A DNA stretch of 64,000 bases, from positions 5,092,374 to 5,156,373 of the forward strand of contig OZ026551.1 of NCBI GenBank assembly GCA_964020155.1, written 5' to 3'. The position numbers and the translations under genes are program-made. Shown here piece by piece: positions 1 to 10,743 of the stretch (the stretch's first letter is position 1; each line of letters opens with the position of its first letter). The DNA is from Chondrilla cf. caribensis. Taxonomy: Eukaryota; Porifera; Demospongiae; Chondrillida; Chondrillidae. The notes under the pieces were generated by a model. The model saw nothing but the letters and a program-made list of their open reading frames with translations, had not been told where the DNA came from and did not search any database.

Positions 1-718
1 TCTATGGTCGAAGAAGGTAACTCGAAATAAATCTAGAATATTACACTATGAAAGCGTTTCCAGTTTTGTTCACAATTTACAATATTAATTTGCAATTCGG
101 AACATAATCAGGGAAGGCCCTAGCGAGCCCCTCACGTGCACTTACGATTCGACGGGCTGTGCTTTTGGCGGTGTCCGCGTTGCAACGGCCGGGGTCAAAT
201 TCTGGTCTTAAACACCACACTTTTAAACCTACAACAATATTGTCAAAACACCTTAATTTTGAGGAGGTCGTGTGTACTTAGAGAGTGTGTGCATTTATGT
301 AGAGTCCATGGTAATACAGTGCCTAGCTATAGGGATTATTCCGGTTAGAAGAATTGGGGAAATTTTGAATTTGATACAACAGAAATCATTCAATGGGATT
401 TACAATTTAGGCAAATATTGACAGTGAAATTCAATTTGTGAAGTACATGCAATTACAATATCATGTAATTATAACTTGGAATCTGCATGTGTTATAAATA
501 TAGTCGATAAAACTGTAATCTTTTATTGTTATTTAAACCATACAGTGTCACTGCGTATTGATAATAATGTACAATATTACAAGACTTGAAATTATATTAC
601 AAACTCTATTATGAAAAATTAAATTTATATCTCAATTCTTCATGTGATCTGGATATGAAAAGAAAAATACATGATTTGAAGGCATGGACACACACACACA
701 CACACACACCACACACAT

Positions 719-792
<74 letters not shown>
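1..792. other. Non-coding flank with (CA)n tract
   Basis: No exon recognised. About 120-560 is closely similar to 47,220-47,640, so it belongs to the large duplicated block. A (CA)n run at about 687-790 directly abuts the donor of the next minus-strand exon. Short open frames here read only CA/GT repeat. Confidence 0.6.
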
Positions 793-793
<1 letters not shown>

Positions 794-1098
794 TTGTTGC
801 ATATCTTCTCTCATTTCAACCACTAATCTATTCTGCTTGTCATCACCATGGCAAATTTCCCACACTTCATACAGCTTAAGCATGGTCTCAACAGTTGCTT
901 GGTTACGCAGATGCTGATAAAGAAGACCATTTGCCTCCCTTCTTGTCTTTGCATTTTTTATGTCTGTACAAACTCTCTCCGATATGACCTGTTCCTGGAA
1001 GAGGTCTTGCACACATGCTTGTGTCTCTGCATCAGATTTGATTCTGGACATCCAGCTCTTGAGAAAATCTTTTAGTTTCTTCTCGGGCTTATTCCAGT
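793..1098 (-). CDS. CARD-like domain exon (CARD-2), block A
   Basis: This 306-nt exon has an acceptor after ATCTTCAG at 1099 and a donor GTATGT at 792, phase 1 at both ends. It reads DWNKPEKKLKDFLKSW then a six-helix CARD-like segment (VISERVCTDI, REANGLLYQHL, VETMLKLYEVW). Copies of exactly the same length lie at 27,662-27,967 and 48,122-48,427. It follows two Death-like exons in the minus-strand reading direction and is probably the last or penultimate exon of a small Death-Death-CARD gene whose first exon I could not place. The donor opens straight into a (TG)n tract. CARD rather than DED or Death is inferred from the helix pattern and a conserved Arg-Glu-Ala turn. Confidence 0.65.
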
Positions 1099-1224
1099 CT
1101 GAAGATTAATGCAACACAGTTTGTGCTGGACAATCTTGTGCATGTGTATATCCATGTACATACATGCAAGTGCACACGTACAGAGTATGCATACACACAC
1201 TCACACAACCACGCACACAAACAA

Positions 1225-1232
1225 ACACACAT

Positions 1233-1308
<76 letters not shown>
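1225..1308. repeat. (CA)n microsatellite
   Basis: Near-perfect CA run in the intron between the CARD-2 and Death-2 exons. The same intron in the other two blocks holds much longer (28.12-28.47 kb) or much shorter (48.54-48.58 kb) tracts. Confidence 0.95.
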
Positions 1309-1704
1309 CACCCACCCATACTTTGGCTACCTCGTTCTTCCTGTGGTGTTATCAGCCCCTCCTCAGCTACAATGCATCAACAATCAAACATTGCAATGGA
1401 ACAACACAACTAAGTTGATCAGTTGATGTCACTGCTAGTCCTACACATCTCTTAGTCCTACACACATCCAATACAGTGGGTTGAGCCTCATCTTAGGGTT
1501 TGCAGTGCAGGAACCAGTGAACATGTGACAATCACATTAGCCAATCAATTCATTCATGATCTCATTATTCAATCAATTGGTGCTTTGATGGTCTTGCCAA
1601 TTGATTGGCTGGTGTGACCATCACATGTTCAATGGCTGACACACTGAATAAGCTAAGACGAAACTACAACACATGAAGTACAGGGTACACATGCCAAGAA
1701 GTAC

Positions 1705-2010
1705 CTTCCGGAACATTCAGTAGGACATCCCTTTTCACTGTAGCAACCAAATCCTTCTCTCCAGCTGCCTCTACTGCTTCAAATAACCTCCCCCAGGTGA
1801 CACCAGTTGACCCCTTGTGCCAAATAAGGAGACATTCGCGGAAAGCACCAACATTGTCATTGGGATGGTCCCTCTGAACAGACTCTATCTCCTTGGATTC
1901 AACCCCCAACAGTCTACACACGGTTTCCCATTGTAGAATTCGCAGTGTCTTTGATCCGATGATGTGTTCCTGGAGCTCCATCACAGTTGGCTTCCTCGCC
2001 AAGGGATCAC
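1705..2010 (-). CDS. Death-like domain exon (Death-2), block A
   Basis: Exon of 306 nt, acceptor TTGCAG before GTGATCCC and donor GTACTT, phase 1 to phase 1. The protein has the Death-domain pattern of an N-terminal helix (TVMELQEHIIGSK), a Trp in helix 2 (RILQWETVCRLLGV), the helix-3 motif ESKEIESVQRDHP and the final helices WGRLFEAVEAAGEKDL. Homologues at 28,785-29,090 and 48,957-49,253 keep phase; the last is 9 nt shorter. Phase joins it to the Death-1 exon upstream and CARD-2 downstream. Partner proteins are unknown. Confidence 0.7.
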
Positions 2011-2591
2011 CTGCAAGAGAGGAGGGGAGAGAGACAAAAGAGGAGAGACAGAAGAGGAGATTGTGAAATTCTGTCATCTGCAAAACTCACAATAGTACAA
2101 ACAATTTGTGAATACTAGAGCTAGAAGAGTGAACAAAACTCCACAGTCCATGATGTACCTCTACAGTACAAGCTGTGCCGCTCATATGAGATGCATTATT
2201 AACACATGAGATGTACATCTACAGTACAAACTGTACCACAAACTGTACTACTATCATATGAGATGTACCTCTAGCTGTACCTGGTCCTCTACAGTACAAG
2301 CTGTATCTCTATCATACAAGCTATACCTCTACACTCAAGATGTACTACTATCATGTTATGAAATACACCCATACAGTACAGGTTTATCTAGTCCTCTAAA
2401 GCATGAGATGTACATAATATCATATACCACTGACATATGAGATGAACCTCCACAGTCTGGGTTTTACCTCTACTCACTCTCCAGATCACAATACAACAAT
2501 GTTACATACAACACACTTCCAACACTATTTCACTAACTACATGGAAAGTAGTGAAGAAATCTCCAACATTAGTGTTGCAATGTCCACTCAC

Positions 2592-2903
2592 TTAACTTGT
2601 GTTCAATGTGTTTGGCCTCATCATTGAGACCAGCTTGTACCAATGCAGTCAGTAGTGTCTCCCACGTGACCAGTTTGGTGTGTTCTGTCATCCCCTCCCT
2701 CCAGAGACGAAGACACTGGAAGAACACCTCGGACACAGGGGCTGTACCGTGATCTCTCTTCACTGCCTCAATTTCACGTCGACTGACACCGACCCCTTCA
2801 CACACCTTCTCCCACACTCGAAGCACAGAAGGGTTGGTGGTTATGTGTAGGCAGAGTTCCCTGTCTGATGGTTTATCACTGTTTTGGTCACCGTCCAGTT
2901 GAG
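2592..2903 (-). CDS. Death-like domain exon (Death-1), block A
   Basis: Exon of 312 nt with acceptor CCACTACAG and donor GTGAGT, phase 1 at both ends. It encodes KPSDRELCLHI, then RVWEKVCEGVGVSRREIEAV and WETLLTALVQAGLNDEAKHI, a classical six-helix Death-domain outline with two Trp positions. It occurs four times in the window at the same length (20,955; 29,549; 49,743). The frame stays open upstream of the acceptor in all four copies, so a start inside this exon's upstream extension (a Met near 2,943) is an alternative to splicing. Confidence 0.7.
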
Positions 2904-4235
2904 CTGTAGTGGAGGAATTGAACAGACACAGTGTTTCCTTCACATACAGGGAACCAGTGTGTATAGATATTAGTGTAGAACACTCTTCTATCTATGCTGT
3001 GAGATAGCATAAACACAACTTAAAATACCAGTTTCGTTTAGAATGTAACATTATTTAGACATCATTGAATTTCACTGTTCCACCAAACATTCAGTAAAAA
3101 CATGTTACGACAATCACCCTTAAGTCAAATTGCTGCTTAGCACAAACCACATTTGAACATTATCTGGTTTGCTGTAGTAGTGTACGTGTAGTACGCAAAT
3201 CCTGATAAGAAGAACATCTGAGAACAAGACCTGCAATCGCGGTCAGTGAAAAGGGGTGAACACACTGGAATCACTTTTACTGGATCATTCAAATACTTTA
3301 TTCTATAGTACCGTGGTATAATCTAACTACAGTGGTACATACGTACCCATATTCCCCTGTCATCGACTCCCACAAAGAAGTGAAATTCGATTCGAACGAA
3401 AACGTCACTCGAAGCATCAAGAAAGGGTTTTACCCTCGTTCTACAGTGCAGTGAATTTTATACACATATATAAGCGTACTAATCAATATTATTGCACTAG
3501 AGTATACGTAGTACGTTTGTATTGTATGGAGTGCCAGTATGTTCCATCAGACCATAGATACTCCAACAACCAGTATTCCCTATATTATACAGTAATATAC
3601 GTGTATATAACCAACCATACGTACTGCTCTCATATAAACGAACCACAACTTTCTCCTGAATCTTTCATATTCAGGACGAGTAGAGATAGAAGAGGAACAG
3701 ACGGATTGTACATGTGTACATTTTACATGTGCAGATGATATCATCATTAAGAAAACAAAAATGAAGTAAAATTGCAAAAAAAAAAACAGCTAACAAAGCC
3801 ACAAATTAATATACTGAATAAACACAGATGTCAGATTGCTCCACATGTACAGCTGTGGGATGTGATGTTTGTAACTGAAATTATTGTAATCCAACAAAAT
3901 GGCTGATGTGAATCCATTGACATGCAACTTGTCAGTGAAGAGCGTCACCTGTGGGTAGAGATGGACCAGGAGGAACAGGTCACCTTGTTAAGTGACACAC
4001 GTGTATAGACACAACTGACTGATATACACACACATGGGTTGGTACACACACATAAGTTGATACACGTATACATGTATCTATTTAGCTGTTTTTGTTTAGA
4101 GGATGGCTGCACATAAACGTATATAATTACATAAATTGGGTCTACACTTCACACCAAACCTTGGAGAAACACAGGCACACATACAGACACATAATTAAAT
4201 GCTATAAACTCACTGATACTGCTTCAGGTCTTCTT
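2904..4235. other. Spacer between CARD tail and Death-1 exon, with 3'-terminal exon
   Basis: No coding domain recognised. The piece around 3,940-3,965 is conserved behind every CARD tail; on the minus strand it is a pyrimidine tract ending CTACCCACAG, which looks like the acceptor of a terminal non-coding exon. About 3,330-3,700 also recurs near the other CARD/Death blocks and may hold the undefined 5' end of the Death-Death-CARD gene. Confidence 0.4.
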
Positions 4236-4528
4236 TCATATCTTCAGTCCAAGGGCTTTCATATGAGGGTACCCACCTTTACCTGTCTCAATCATTAAAT
4301 CACACATCTTTCTGACTGTGGCCAGTGAGCCATGAGTTCTAATGTATTTAAAAAGAATTCCACATTGTTCCCCAGGGAGAGCTCTCTTGATTTCTGCATG
4401 GGTGTTTTCATTGATGATGTTGCGGACTGCCCAGTCTACAGCCACATCCTTTGCAGGTACATACTCCAAGAACCTGTCTTTGTACTTCTCCATGAATGCC
4501 TCCTGGTTAAAATATGCTGATTCGGCAA
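4236..4528 (-). CDS. CARD tail exon of the pseudo-ROC-COR gene, copy A
   Basis: Acceptor AATCTAG, phase 1 entry. It begins VAESAYFNQEAFMEKYKDRF and continues with a CARD-like helical bundle (VRNIINENTHAEIKRALPGE, LFKYIRTHGSLATVRKMCDL). Five homologous tails lie at 19,098, 22,930, 31,231, 51,340 and 62,925. Here a 2-nt length difference changes the end, giving ...KALGLKI and a stop at 4,236-4,238, about ten residues before the usual KQYQ end. It is joined in phase to the 4,880-4,979 exon. Known CARDs make homotypic contacts; that this one binds the CARDs of the plus-strand gene is inference only. Confidence 0.7.
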
Positions 4529-4644
4529 CTAGATTGCGGGGATTATAAAAGGATCAGGTTTATGCACATATTATTAGAGTAGTTGTACTGTAGTACCAAT
4601 GCTTATACAGTACAAGTATATGTATACTTCAATACTACATGGAC

Positions 4645-4650
4645 ACATGT

Positions 4651-4729
<79 letters not shown>
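4645..4729. repeat. (CA)n microsatellite
   Basis: CA run in the intron upstream of the CARD tail, followed by CA/TA-rich sequence and a C homopolymer at about 4,791-4,803. The same C run is longer in copy B (about 51,890-51,905), where the CA run is interrupted. Confidence 0.9.
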
Positions 4730-4736
<7 letters not shown>

Positions 4737-4879
4737 ATACACAACATACACATACGTACACACACAGATACACAACACACAACATACATACCCCCCCCCC
4801 CCCACACACACACAAAGATAAAATTAACATTCTTATTCTACCAAAATTAACAGCCCAGTCTTAGTTTAACTGGCCTTAC

Positions 4880-4979
4880 CTTTTTCTGAATCTTCTGTAG
4901 CTTGTACCGGACATTTTGGCACCTCAAGAACATTAAATTCATGTCCGTCTTTTTTACATAGGCGAGAGGCTATGGATAG
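4880..4979 (-). CDS. Linker exon after COR, copy A
   Basis: 100-nt exon, acceptor GTTTCAG, donor GTAAGG, phase 0 in and phase 1 out. It encodes LSIASRLCKKDGHEFNVLEV and a short acidic end. It occupies the place of the last exon of the plus-strand ROC-COR genes ([11 protein letters not shown]), to which it is weakly similar, but instead of a stop it runs on to the CARD tail. The copy in block B is 51,984-52,083, also 100 nt. Confidence 0.65.
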
Positions 4980-5160
4980 CTGAAACGAATAAAACTGTAC
5001 TGTAACACCCTCCACCCTTGGAATAACAATTGTACTGGTTTGGAATAAGTGGTACACTTCTAACAACTGCATGGAGTGACAATGGAGGAGTGGAACATAT
5101 AGAAAAAGGAACATTCTTTATGTGAAGACACCTGCTCTGGCAAACAAACAAGGGATACTG

Positions 5161-5191
<31 letters not shown>

Positions 5192-5229
5192 CACCACAAA
5201 AAATTAAAACATCTGTCTATTTTACTCAC

Positions 5230-6062
5230 TTCAGGTGGCGGGGATGCAAACCATATTTTTTGCGACCAAAACATTTTGATGGGACGGCCAGAGTAAGACA
5301 AGCAATTTGGATTGTGCTGTTCATTATATTCAGCAAACACTTCAGGCCAGCCATAGCATTTGTAGGATTCCTTGGATGATTCATTTAAACTCGAGCGAAC
5401 TGCTTTCAATATGCTCTGGCAGTGCTGTACACACCTTGACTTTTCTTCTTCACTCATTTTGTCTCCTCGGCTGAAATCATTGTGCTGGAATCGAAATTCA
5501 ATGCAGTCATTCCTCCTGTACATATGTAGTTTGTAGGTAGAAATGTTGAATTGCATATAATTCAAAGTGATTGAGACACAAGCATGCTTCCCGAGCTTGT
5601 CCAAAATTGGACCGGCAATTTCAACAAAAAACACCTCAGAAACATAACCCATTTCATCAAATTTGACAAACAATGGATCGACGGAAGAAGGCACTTCATT
5701 TGGATTCTCATCTGGCCCATTGGGAAGACTGTGCAACAATACTTCCCTACTATTCGGAGTTTTGACGGCTAATTTCAGTTGTAGCAGAAGTTTGGCAAAA
5801 GACATTCGAATTTTTCTAGGACCGCATAAATACGTGCTACGAAATTTCCCTTTTAAACGCTCTGTATCCATTCCATCCGGATGAGAACGGTCTTCATGCC
5901 TCGCACAACATTTTGTGAAGAATCTCAGGGCGAGGAAAGATCAAATTGTCGCGTTGATCAACGCCTTGTAATCTATGAAAGAAAATGATTCCCAACACAT
6001 GTAAGGCTTCCAGCATTTCAGGATCCCCTTTCCATTCTTCCAACAAAATAACATGACGTTTG
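5230..6062 (-). CDS. COR-like domain exon of degenerate ROC-COR gene, copy A (apparent frameshift)
   Basis: Acceptor TCCCACAG at 6,063; donor GTGAGT at 5,229. The first part reads LLEEWKGDPEMLEALHVLGI and aligns with the COR region of the plus-strand gene ([10 protein letters not shown]..., [10 protein letters not shown]). The second part (FAKLLLQLKLAV, VDPLFVKFDEMG, FFVEIAGPILDKLG) aligns with its [12 protein letters not shown] and GSLLLTF segments. The two halves are in different frames: the first meets TGA at 5,894-5,896, while the second is open from about 5,950 down. A single-base indel or assembly error near 5,895-5,950 would reconcile them; no plausible intron fits. Compared with copy B, 57 nt are missing in frame near 5,350. 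The gene may be a pseudogene or wrongly assembled. Confidence 0.6.
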
Positions 6063-6263
6063 CTGTGGGAAAAGAGTGGAATTTATACTTATCTGATATT
6101 CAACGATAATCTAAATTTTCACTACAATAATCACTAAATTGAGTATAATAGACTTTACTTCGCCCATCTGAAGCCGAATAACATGAGTTGAATAGTACCC
6201 TCGATGTAGGGGAAGTCGACAAAGAAAAATCTTAGAATCTATGTTATGAGCATGCAGACTAAC

Positions 6264-6871
6264 CTGTCAGTAGCAAGGTCTGAAACGCTCCGAAAACACT
6301 CACAGATAGCCCCGTGATCCTCGGTCTTGACATAATCGCCGTATTGCTGATACAATTCAGACACAAAAGAGTCGCCACGTTTGATATCAAAAATAGATAC
6401 TCTAGGTCCGTAGCCCTTGCTAATCTCGTCGAACGTTTCTTTCTTGAGTCCCTCAACGAACACGAGGGATTTATGCCCTTCGGAGGACGGTGTGGATATC
6501 TTGATACGGTCAAGAACCCTACGAAGGTATACCATCTTCTCTTCCTCTTCCCCTTCATCACAAAAGATTACGTAGACGCCTTCGGACGAAATTAGTAGAG
6601 GATCGTGGATGGCGTGTTGAGGGTGAGGGTTGATCACCAAAAGGTGAGGTTTACCAGGGCTAGTCTCAATTACGGGTAATCCTGCGAGAGACGTAGTGGA
6701 TTCTTCGAACTCCTCCGAAGGATACTGGAAACATCGAGAATCTGTAATGAAACACTTCCCTGAATCCTGCGAATGACCACAATACTTAACTAAAGAGTGA
6801 GCTGTTGCTTTCTCAATTTTAGTGTTCCCAGACGTCAAAATGACGCATTTTATGCCCACAAACTCTCCCAT
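6264..6871 (-). CDS. Degenerate ROC (pseudo-GTPase) exon, 5' exon of minus-strand gene, copy A
   Basis: Starts at Met 6,871 (MGEFVGIKCVILTSG) and ends at donor GTTAGT, phase 2, which joins in frame to the COR exon. The fold-level order matches the ROC domain of the plus-strand gene: the beta strand and P-loop place is VILTSGNTKIEKATAHSL, the switch-II place is LLVINPHPQHAIHDPLL, followed by SEGVYVIFCDEG (against [12 protein letters not shown]). The catalytic motifs are lost: the P-loop GPPRVGKT is GNTKIEKA (residues 15-22), DTGGQ is NPHPQ (81-85), and no THLD-like base motif remains. I therefore read it as a pseudo-GTPase. No Death or CARD domain precedes it, unlike the plus-strand relative. 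Expression and function are unknown. Confidence 0.65.
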
Positions 6872-7187
6872 CTCTACGAACTTGTTACGATATCTCTTGT
6901 CAAAAACTAGGACTACAACTTCAATTCAAGGGCGTTCCCCCAGAAAATTGCCTACCAAATAAGGAGATGGCGACTTGAACCAGGTAGACAGCGAACGGAT
7001 GACATTTGTTTTGTGTACAATTCCGAGTTCAGCACTCAGTCTGATCTAGGGTCTGTGGTCTGACTGTGGTGGGCTTAGATTCAAGTCAACATTTATGGAT
7101 TATTTCCTTCAAACTGATATAATCTAGGTCTACTTATTGGGATTTTATCAACCAAGGCCTATAAACGCAAAATATACTTTGCATACC
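6872..7187. promoter_or_regulatory. Shared divergent promoter region, copy A
   Basis: The 316 bp between the divergent start codons at 6,871 (minus) and 7,188 (plus). The counterpart in copy B (54,601-54,909) is nearly identical along its length although the minus-strand gene there has decayed. No clear TATA box. The role as a bidirectional promoter is inferred from geometry and conservation. Confidence 0.5.
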
Positions 7188-7478
7188 ATGGACAGTGAGT
7201 ATGATGGCGCTCTCGTCGCGCTAGAGAGCGAGATGAGACTGAACCTATCAGTTGAAGGGATGCTACCTCTTCTTGAGCGGGATGCTGGCGGTTTCATGAT
7301 AAGGGCAGAGAAGATGCAGGTGACGTCTGTGAACAGAGAAAACACTCCAGAGTTGGTCTCCAGGATTGTCAGCATCCTCAGGAAGAAAGGGAACGAGCAG
7401 TTCTTCATCTTTCTCAACATTCTGGACAACAGTGGAAATGAAGTATGGGCCAATAAACCAAAAGAAGATATGCAACAA

Positions 7479-7479
<1 letters not shown>
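7188..7479 (+). CDS. Plus-strand ROC-COR gene A, exon 1: N-terminal CARD
   Basis: Start ATG in ACCATGG context, preferred over an in-frame ATG at 7,137 because copy B has a stop between the equivalent positions. It encodes MDSEYDGALVALESEMRLNL and a CARD-like bundle (VEGMLPLLERDAGGFMIRAE, RIVSILRKKGNEQFFIFLNI). The end is odd: after VWANK it reads PKEDMQQ and a GTATGT donor, which is the tail of the CARD-2 exon rather than the LRERAGLPQ plus GTGAGT found in copy B. Phase 1 is preserved, so the gene should still splice. Confidence 0.75.
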
Positions 7480-7516
<37 letters not shown>

Positions 7517-7689
7517 TATGTGTGTGCATGTGTGTGGGCTCCCTCATAAATATCCTGATTAATAATATTATTATATTAAATATATTCCACATCCATCCAT
7601 CCATCCATCCATCCATCCATACATACATACATACATACATATATACACACATACATACATACATACATACATTCATACATGTGTAATAG
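7480..7689. repeat. Intronic GT, CCAT and ACAT short repeats
   Basis: The intron is almost wholly simple repeat: (GT)n at 7,484-7,530, (CCAT)n at about 7,591-7,620 and (ACAT)n at about 7,621-7,680. Confidence 0.85.
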
Positions 7690-7992
7690 GTACCTATGGG
7701 AGAAAGGGAAAGGATCCCAACAAGCTGACTATAAGGGCTCTAATGCCGTACATTGGAGAACTGGCCAGCCTTGGTCTACAGATATCAGGATGGCTGGATA
7801 TGAGCAATGAGTGGGCGGCCATTACTCTAACCCCTGGATCACCAGGTGACCACCTTCAGCAACTCCTGATGGAGTGGTTGAATGGAGAGGAAGACCCTGA
7901 TGCTCCACACACCTGGGAACACTTCATCGGTGTTGTGAGAAACTGTAAGAGAATGAAACTAGCAGAGAAGATGGAGAGAGAGGTGTTTGGAC
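7690..7992 (+). CDS. ROC-COR gene A, exon 2: Death-like domain
   Basis: 303 nt, acceptor TGTAATAG, donor GTGAGT, phase 1 to 1. It begins TYGRKGKDPNKLTIRALMPY, then GLQISGWLDMSNEW, LQQLLMEWLNGEEDP and WEHFIGVVRNCKRMKLAEKM, a Death-domain pattern with the helix-5 WxxF/L motif. No equivalent exon is present in copy B, so it was gained here or lost there. Confidence 0.7.
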
Positions 7993-8061
7993 GTGAGTTG
8001 TGTGATGGAAGTGAGTTGTGTGTACTTCAATGAATGTATTTCTATTATGTGTGTATGTGTG

Positions 8062-8069
8062 CATATGTG

Positions 8070-8138
<69 letters not shown>
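8062..8138. repeat. (GT)n microsatellite
   Basis: Interrupted then pure GT run within the intron after exon 2. A second run at about 8,265-8,312 lies directly behind the exon 3 donor. Confidence 0.92.
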
Positions 8139-8140
<2 letters not shown>

Positions 8141-8199
8141 GTATGACTTTTAATGTGTAGGTATTATTTTTGTTTGTTTTCTTGCATGTTGTTTTGTAG

Positions 8200-8259
8200 G
8201 ACCTCATCCTTCTCAGTCTGGACCTGCTGAAGTGCATGAACTATCTGCTACTGTACAAG
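8200..8259 (+). CDS. ROC-COR gene A, exon 3: linker
   Basis: 60 nt, acceptor TTTTGTAG, donor GTGAGG, phase 1 to 1. It encodes RPHPSQSGPAEVHELSATVQ, a low-complexity spacer between the Death and CARD exons. Confidence 0.6.
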
Positions 8260-8262
8260 GTG

Positions 8263-8313
<51 letters not shown>

Positions 8314-8459
8314 TGTAGGCAAACATGTACATGGTCAAAGCATAGATCCTCCAACATTGTAGCACACCCCACCATCATGGTGGACCTTACCATGTACTGT
8401 GTATGAGCCTCAACCTCAGTCACATTGGATTGTGTATACTGTACAAACCTCTAATATCT

Positions 8460-8757
8460 GACAGTCATCTTGGTCCTACTCCCTAGACCACCCAACATTG
8501 TGTTCCAACATCTCATTGAGTGTCAATTGAGTAGCTTCACTCTGTAGGACCAGGTAGTTGGGTAGGAATGAGATGTTGTAGACTAAAGAGGGTCTTTAAC
8601 TATATTCATAGTCTGTAGTACATGTATGTATACCTCCCAATCTGTCCTGTTCTTGTTAGTCCTTCAACAGGTAGGTTGAGGATAGTGGAGTGTTGGGAGC
8701 TGTAGTTAGCTTCTTTGGGACAAGTTGTGAGTGTACCCTTTCTTGTGTGCAGGTGGA
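8460..8757 (+). repeat. Direct repeat, unit 1 (exon 4 acceptor region)
   Basis: About 290 bp repeated in direct orientation at 9,570-9,850. The unit carries the intron end and the first bases of the CARD exon. Confidence 0.8.
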
Positions 8758-9052
8758 GGATTTGACTCTAAGGCTTTCATGGACAAGTTCAGTGAAAGGT
8801 TTCTAAGTGATGTTGACTCACATGCTATTGTATTAAGACTAGAAATCAACAGAGTCATCTCCAAAAGTGTTGCTTACACCATTAAACACAGCGCCATTGG
8901 TAGAGGAAACGAGGAGCTTTTCTTCCACCTCAAAAACCATGCCAATCCTGACAGTATCAGTAAACTGTGTGATTTGATGAGGAGTATAGATGGCTATCCT
9001 AGGATGAGTGAGCTTGGGAGAGCTATGAAGGAGGAATTGGACCTCCTGACCA
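8753..9052 (+). CDS. ROC-COR gene A, exon 4: CARD
   Basis: 300 nt, acceptor GTGTGCAG, donor GTAAGT, phase 1 to 1. It begins GGFDSKAFMDKFSERFLSDV and continues VISKSVAYTIKHSAIGRG, LFFHLKNHANPDSISKLCDL. It is recognisably related to the CARD tails of the minus-strand genes (shared FMxKxxxRF start and KxCDLM near the end), so the same CARD lineage sits at the N-terminal side of the plus gene and the C-terminus of the minus genes. Confidence 0.72.
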
Positions 9053-9190
9053 GTAAGTCTTCATGTTTTGAAATGTTGTCAGATCCTGTATTGGATTCTC
9101 GAATGTACAGTACAATGCATTGTGGAGTGTGTGCATTCATGTACAGTATTTGTTCACGTCCATATCACAAACTTCACCACTTGTACTAGT

Positions 9191-9361
9191 CTACATACTC
9201 ACTACATGTACTCGTCTACATACTCACTACATGTACTCGTCTACATACTCACTACATGTACTTGTCTACATACTCACTACATGTACTCGTCTACATACTC
9301 ACTACATATACTCGTCTACATACTCACTACATGTACTTGTCTACATACTCACTACATGTAC
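9191..9361. repeat. 25-bp minisatellite, array 1
   Basis: About seven units of a 25-bp repeat (ctacatactcactacatgta then ctcgt or cttgt) in the intron after exon 4. The same unit forms arrays at 11,040-11,303 and 11,897-12,083. Because 25 is not a multiple of 3 the array is open in all frames and gives false coding frames. Confidence 0.93.
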
Positions 9362-9569
9362 TAATATGCAATAGTGAACTGAGATACATTAATAATTTTA
9401 CATTAAATGCAGTATGATATTTAACAAGGTTCTAGACTGTACTTTTCCAGCTATTTATCAAGCACAATCAATAATACTAAACCTGCATATTATGTTGAGC
9501 CATTTTGGTAGGTGTAGATACATAAGTGTCCCTGAAGGTAATTTTCAAGGGTTTGCAACTGTGCTATGA

Positions 9570-9850
9570 TCTGGCAACCATCTTGGTCCTACTCCCTAGA
9601 CCACCCAACATTGTGTTCCAACATCTCATTGAGTGTCAATTGAGTAGCTACACTCTGTAGGACCAGGTGGTTGGGTAGAAATGAGATGTTGTAGGCTGAA
9701 GAGGGTCTTTAACTGTATTCATAGTCTGTGACACATATGTGTACATCCCAATCTGTCCTGTTCTTGTTAGTCCTTCAACAGGTAGATTGAGGATAGTGGA
9801 GTGTTGGGAGCTGTAGTTTAGTGTACCCTTCTTGTGTGGAGGATTTGACC
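9570..9850 (+). repeat. Direct repeat, unit 2, with truncated CARD pseudo-exon
   Basis: Copy of 8,460-8,757. At its right end only the first few codons of exon 4 remain (ggaggatttgacctgaagct) and the acceptor AG is lost, so it is a dead exon fragment. Confidence 0.75.
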
Positions 9851-10577
9851 TGAAGCTTTATTCAATCATTCATTCATCAAAGATAAATTCCTTTGTTGAA
9901 CGTATGACACCACAGGATACATTTGAAGATCAGCGATTTGCCGTGACCAGTCGGGAGACATACAATCATATACGTACGTATGTCCTTGCAAAATACTAGT
10001 AATATCATTCATCTGACTGTCAGATGGGAGAATATTCCCAGCTAGCTTTAATACTGACGACGAGTACGTAAGTACATCCTCCATAACACTCAACAATTAA
10101 CTAATCTGAACCACTGAATATCATTGCCAAGATTCTTGGCAGTAGCATTTCATTGGTGGATGGACACGCGCTCAGGTATGAACTAATCACTACATGGGCT
10201 AGATTGTCCCTTCCCTTTTCCACCCCTCGGTGCCTCCTAGGGACGGTCTATCCAGCTGGACTAATATCCATTAATGCTTATCCGTTAACAGAAAAACACT
10301 AAATGCAGTTTGATTATCATTTTCTCACCGTACCTGTTTGTGATCAATTTCATTTAATTCAGTACAAAATTCATGTCACTTTCCTTCATCATTTGATAAC
10401 GGCCATTTTTATCCATTGCATAGGTGGAAACCTTTTGAAGGACAGTGTACATGTAATATGTGTACATTGCCTACACATCTGTGTTAGTGTAAGGGAGTGT
10501 ACCTTCGTGTATAAGTCATTGCTACACAAAGTAGAATGTTATTTTACATTTGTATTCAACTTTTGCAATACCCACAG
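9851..10577. other. Intron sequence without recognised content
   Basis: Remainder of the intron before linker exon 5. No domain or repeat recognised; short open frames have no support. Confidence 0.5.
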
Positions 10578-10661
10578 AAACCAGTAGTGTACCACAGCCA
10601 CCCAGTACCTCTGCAGGGGATATGTCCCCCTCTCAACACCCTCAGAGTCTGGAGTTTTACA
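10578..10661 (+). CDS. ROC-COR gene A, exon 5: Pro/Ser linker
   Basis: 84 nt, acceptor ACCCACAG, donor GTGAGT, phase 1 to 1. It encodes SSVPQPPSTSAGDMSPSQ and similar, a flexible linker between CARD and Death domains. Confidence 0.65.
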
Positions 10662-10743
10662 GTGAGTACTAGTGAGATACAGTCAGTGTCTGTTGATCAG
10701 AGCATACAGCAATAATATTGCATTTCTGATTCCATCATCACAG

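Noticed and set aside
4236..4528. Direct splicing of the CARD tail into the Death-1 exon
   Set aside because: Phases do not match (2 against 1) and joining gives an early stop; the conserved terminal-exon acceptor after each tail is a better continuation, so Death-Death-CARD is treated as a separate gene.
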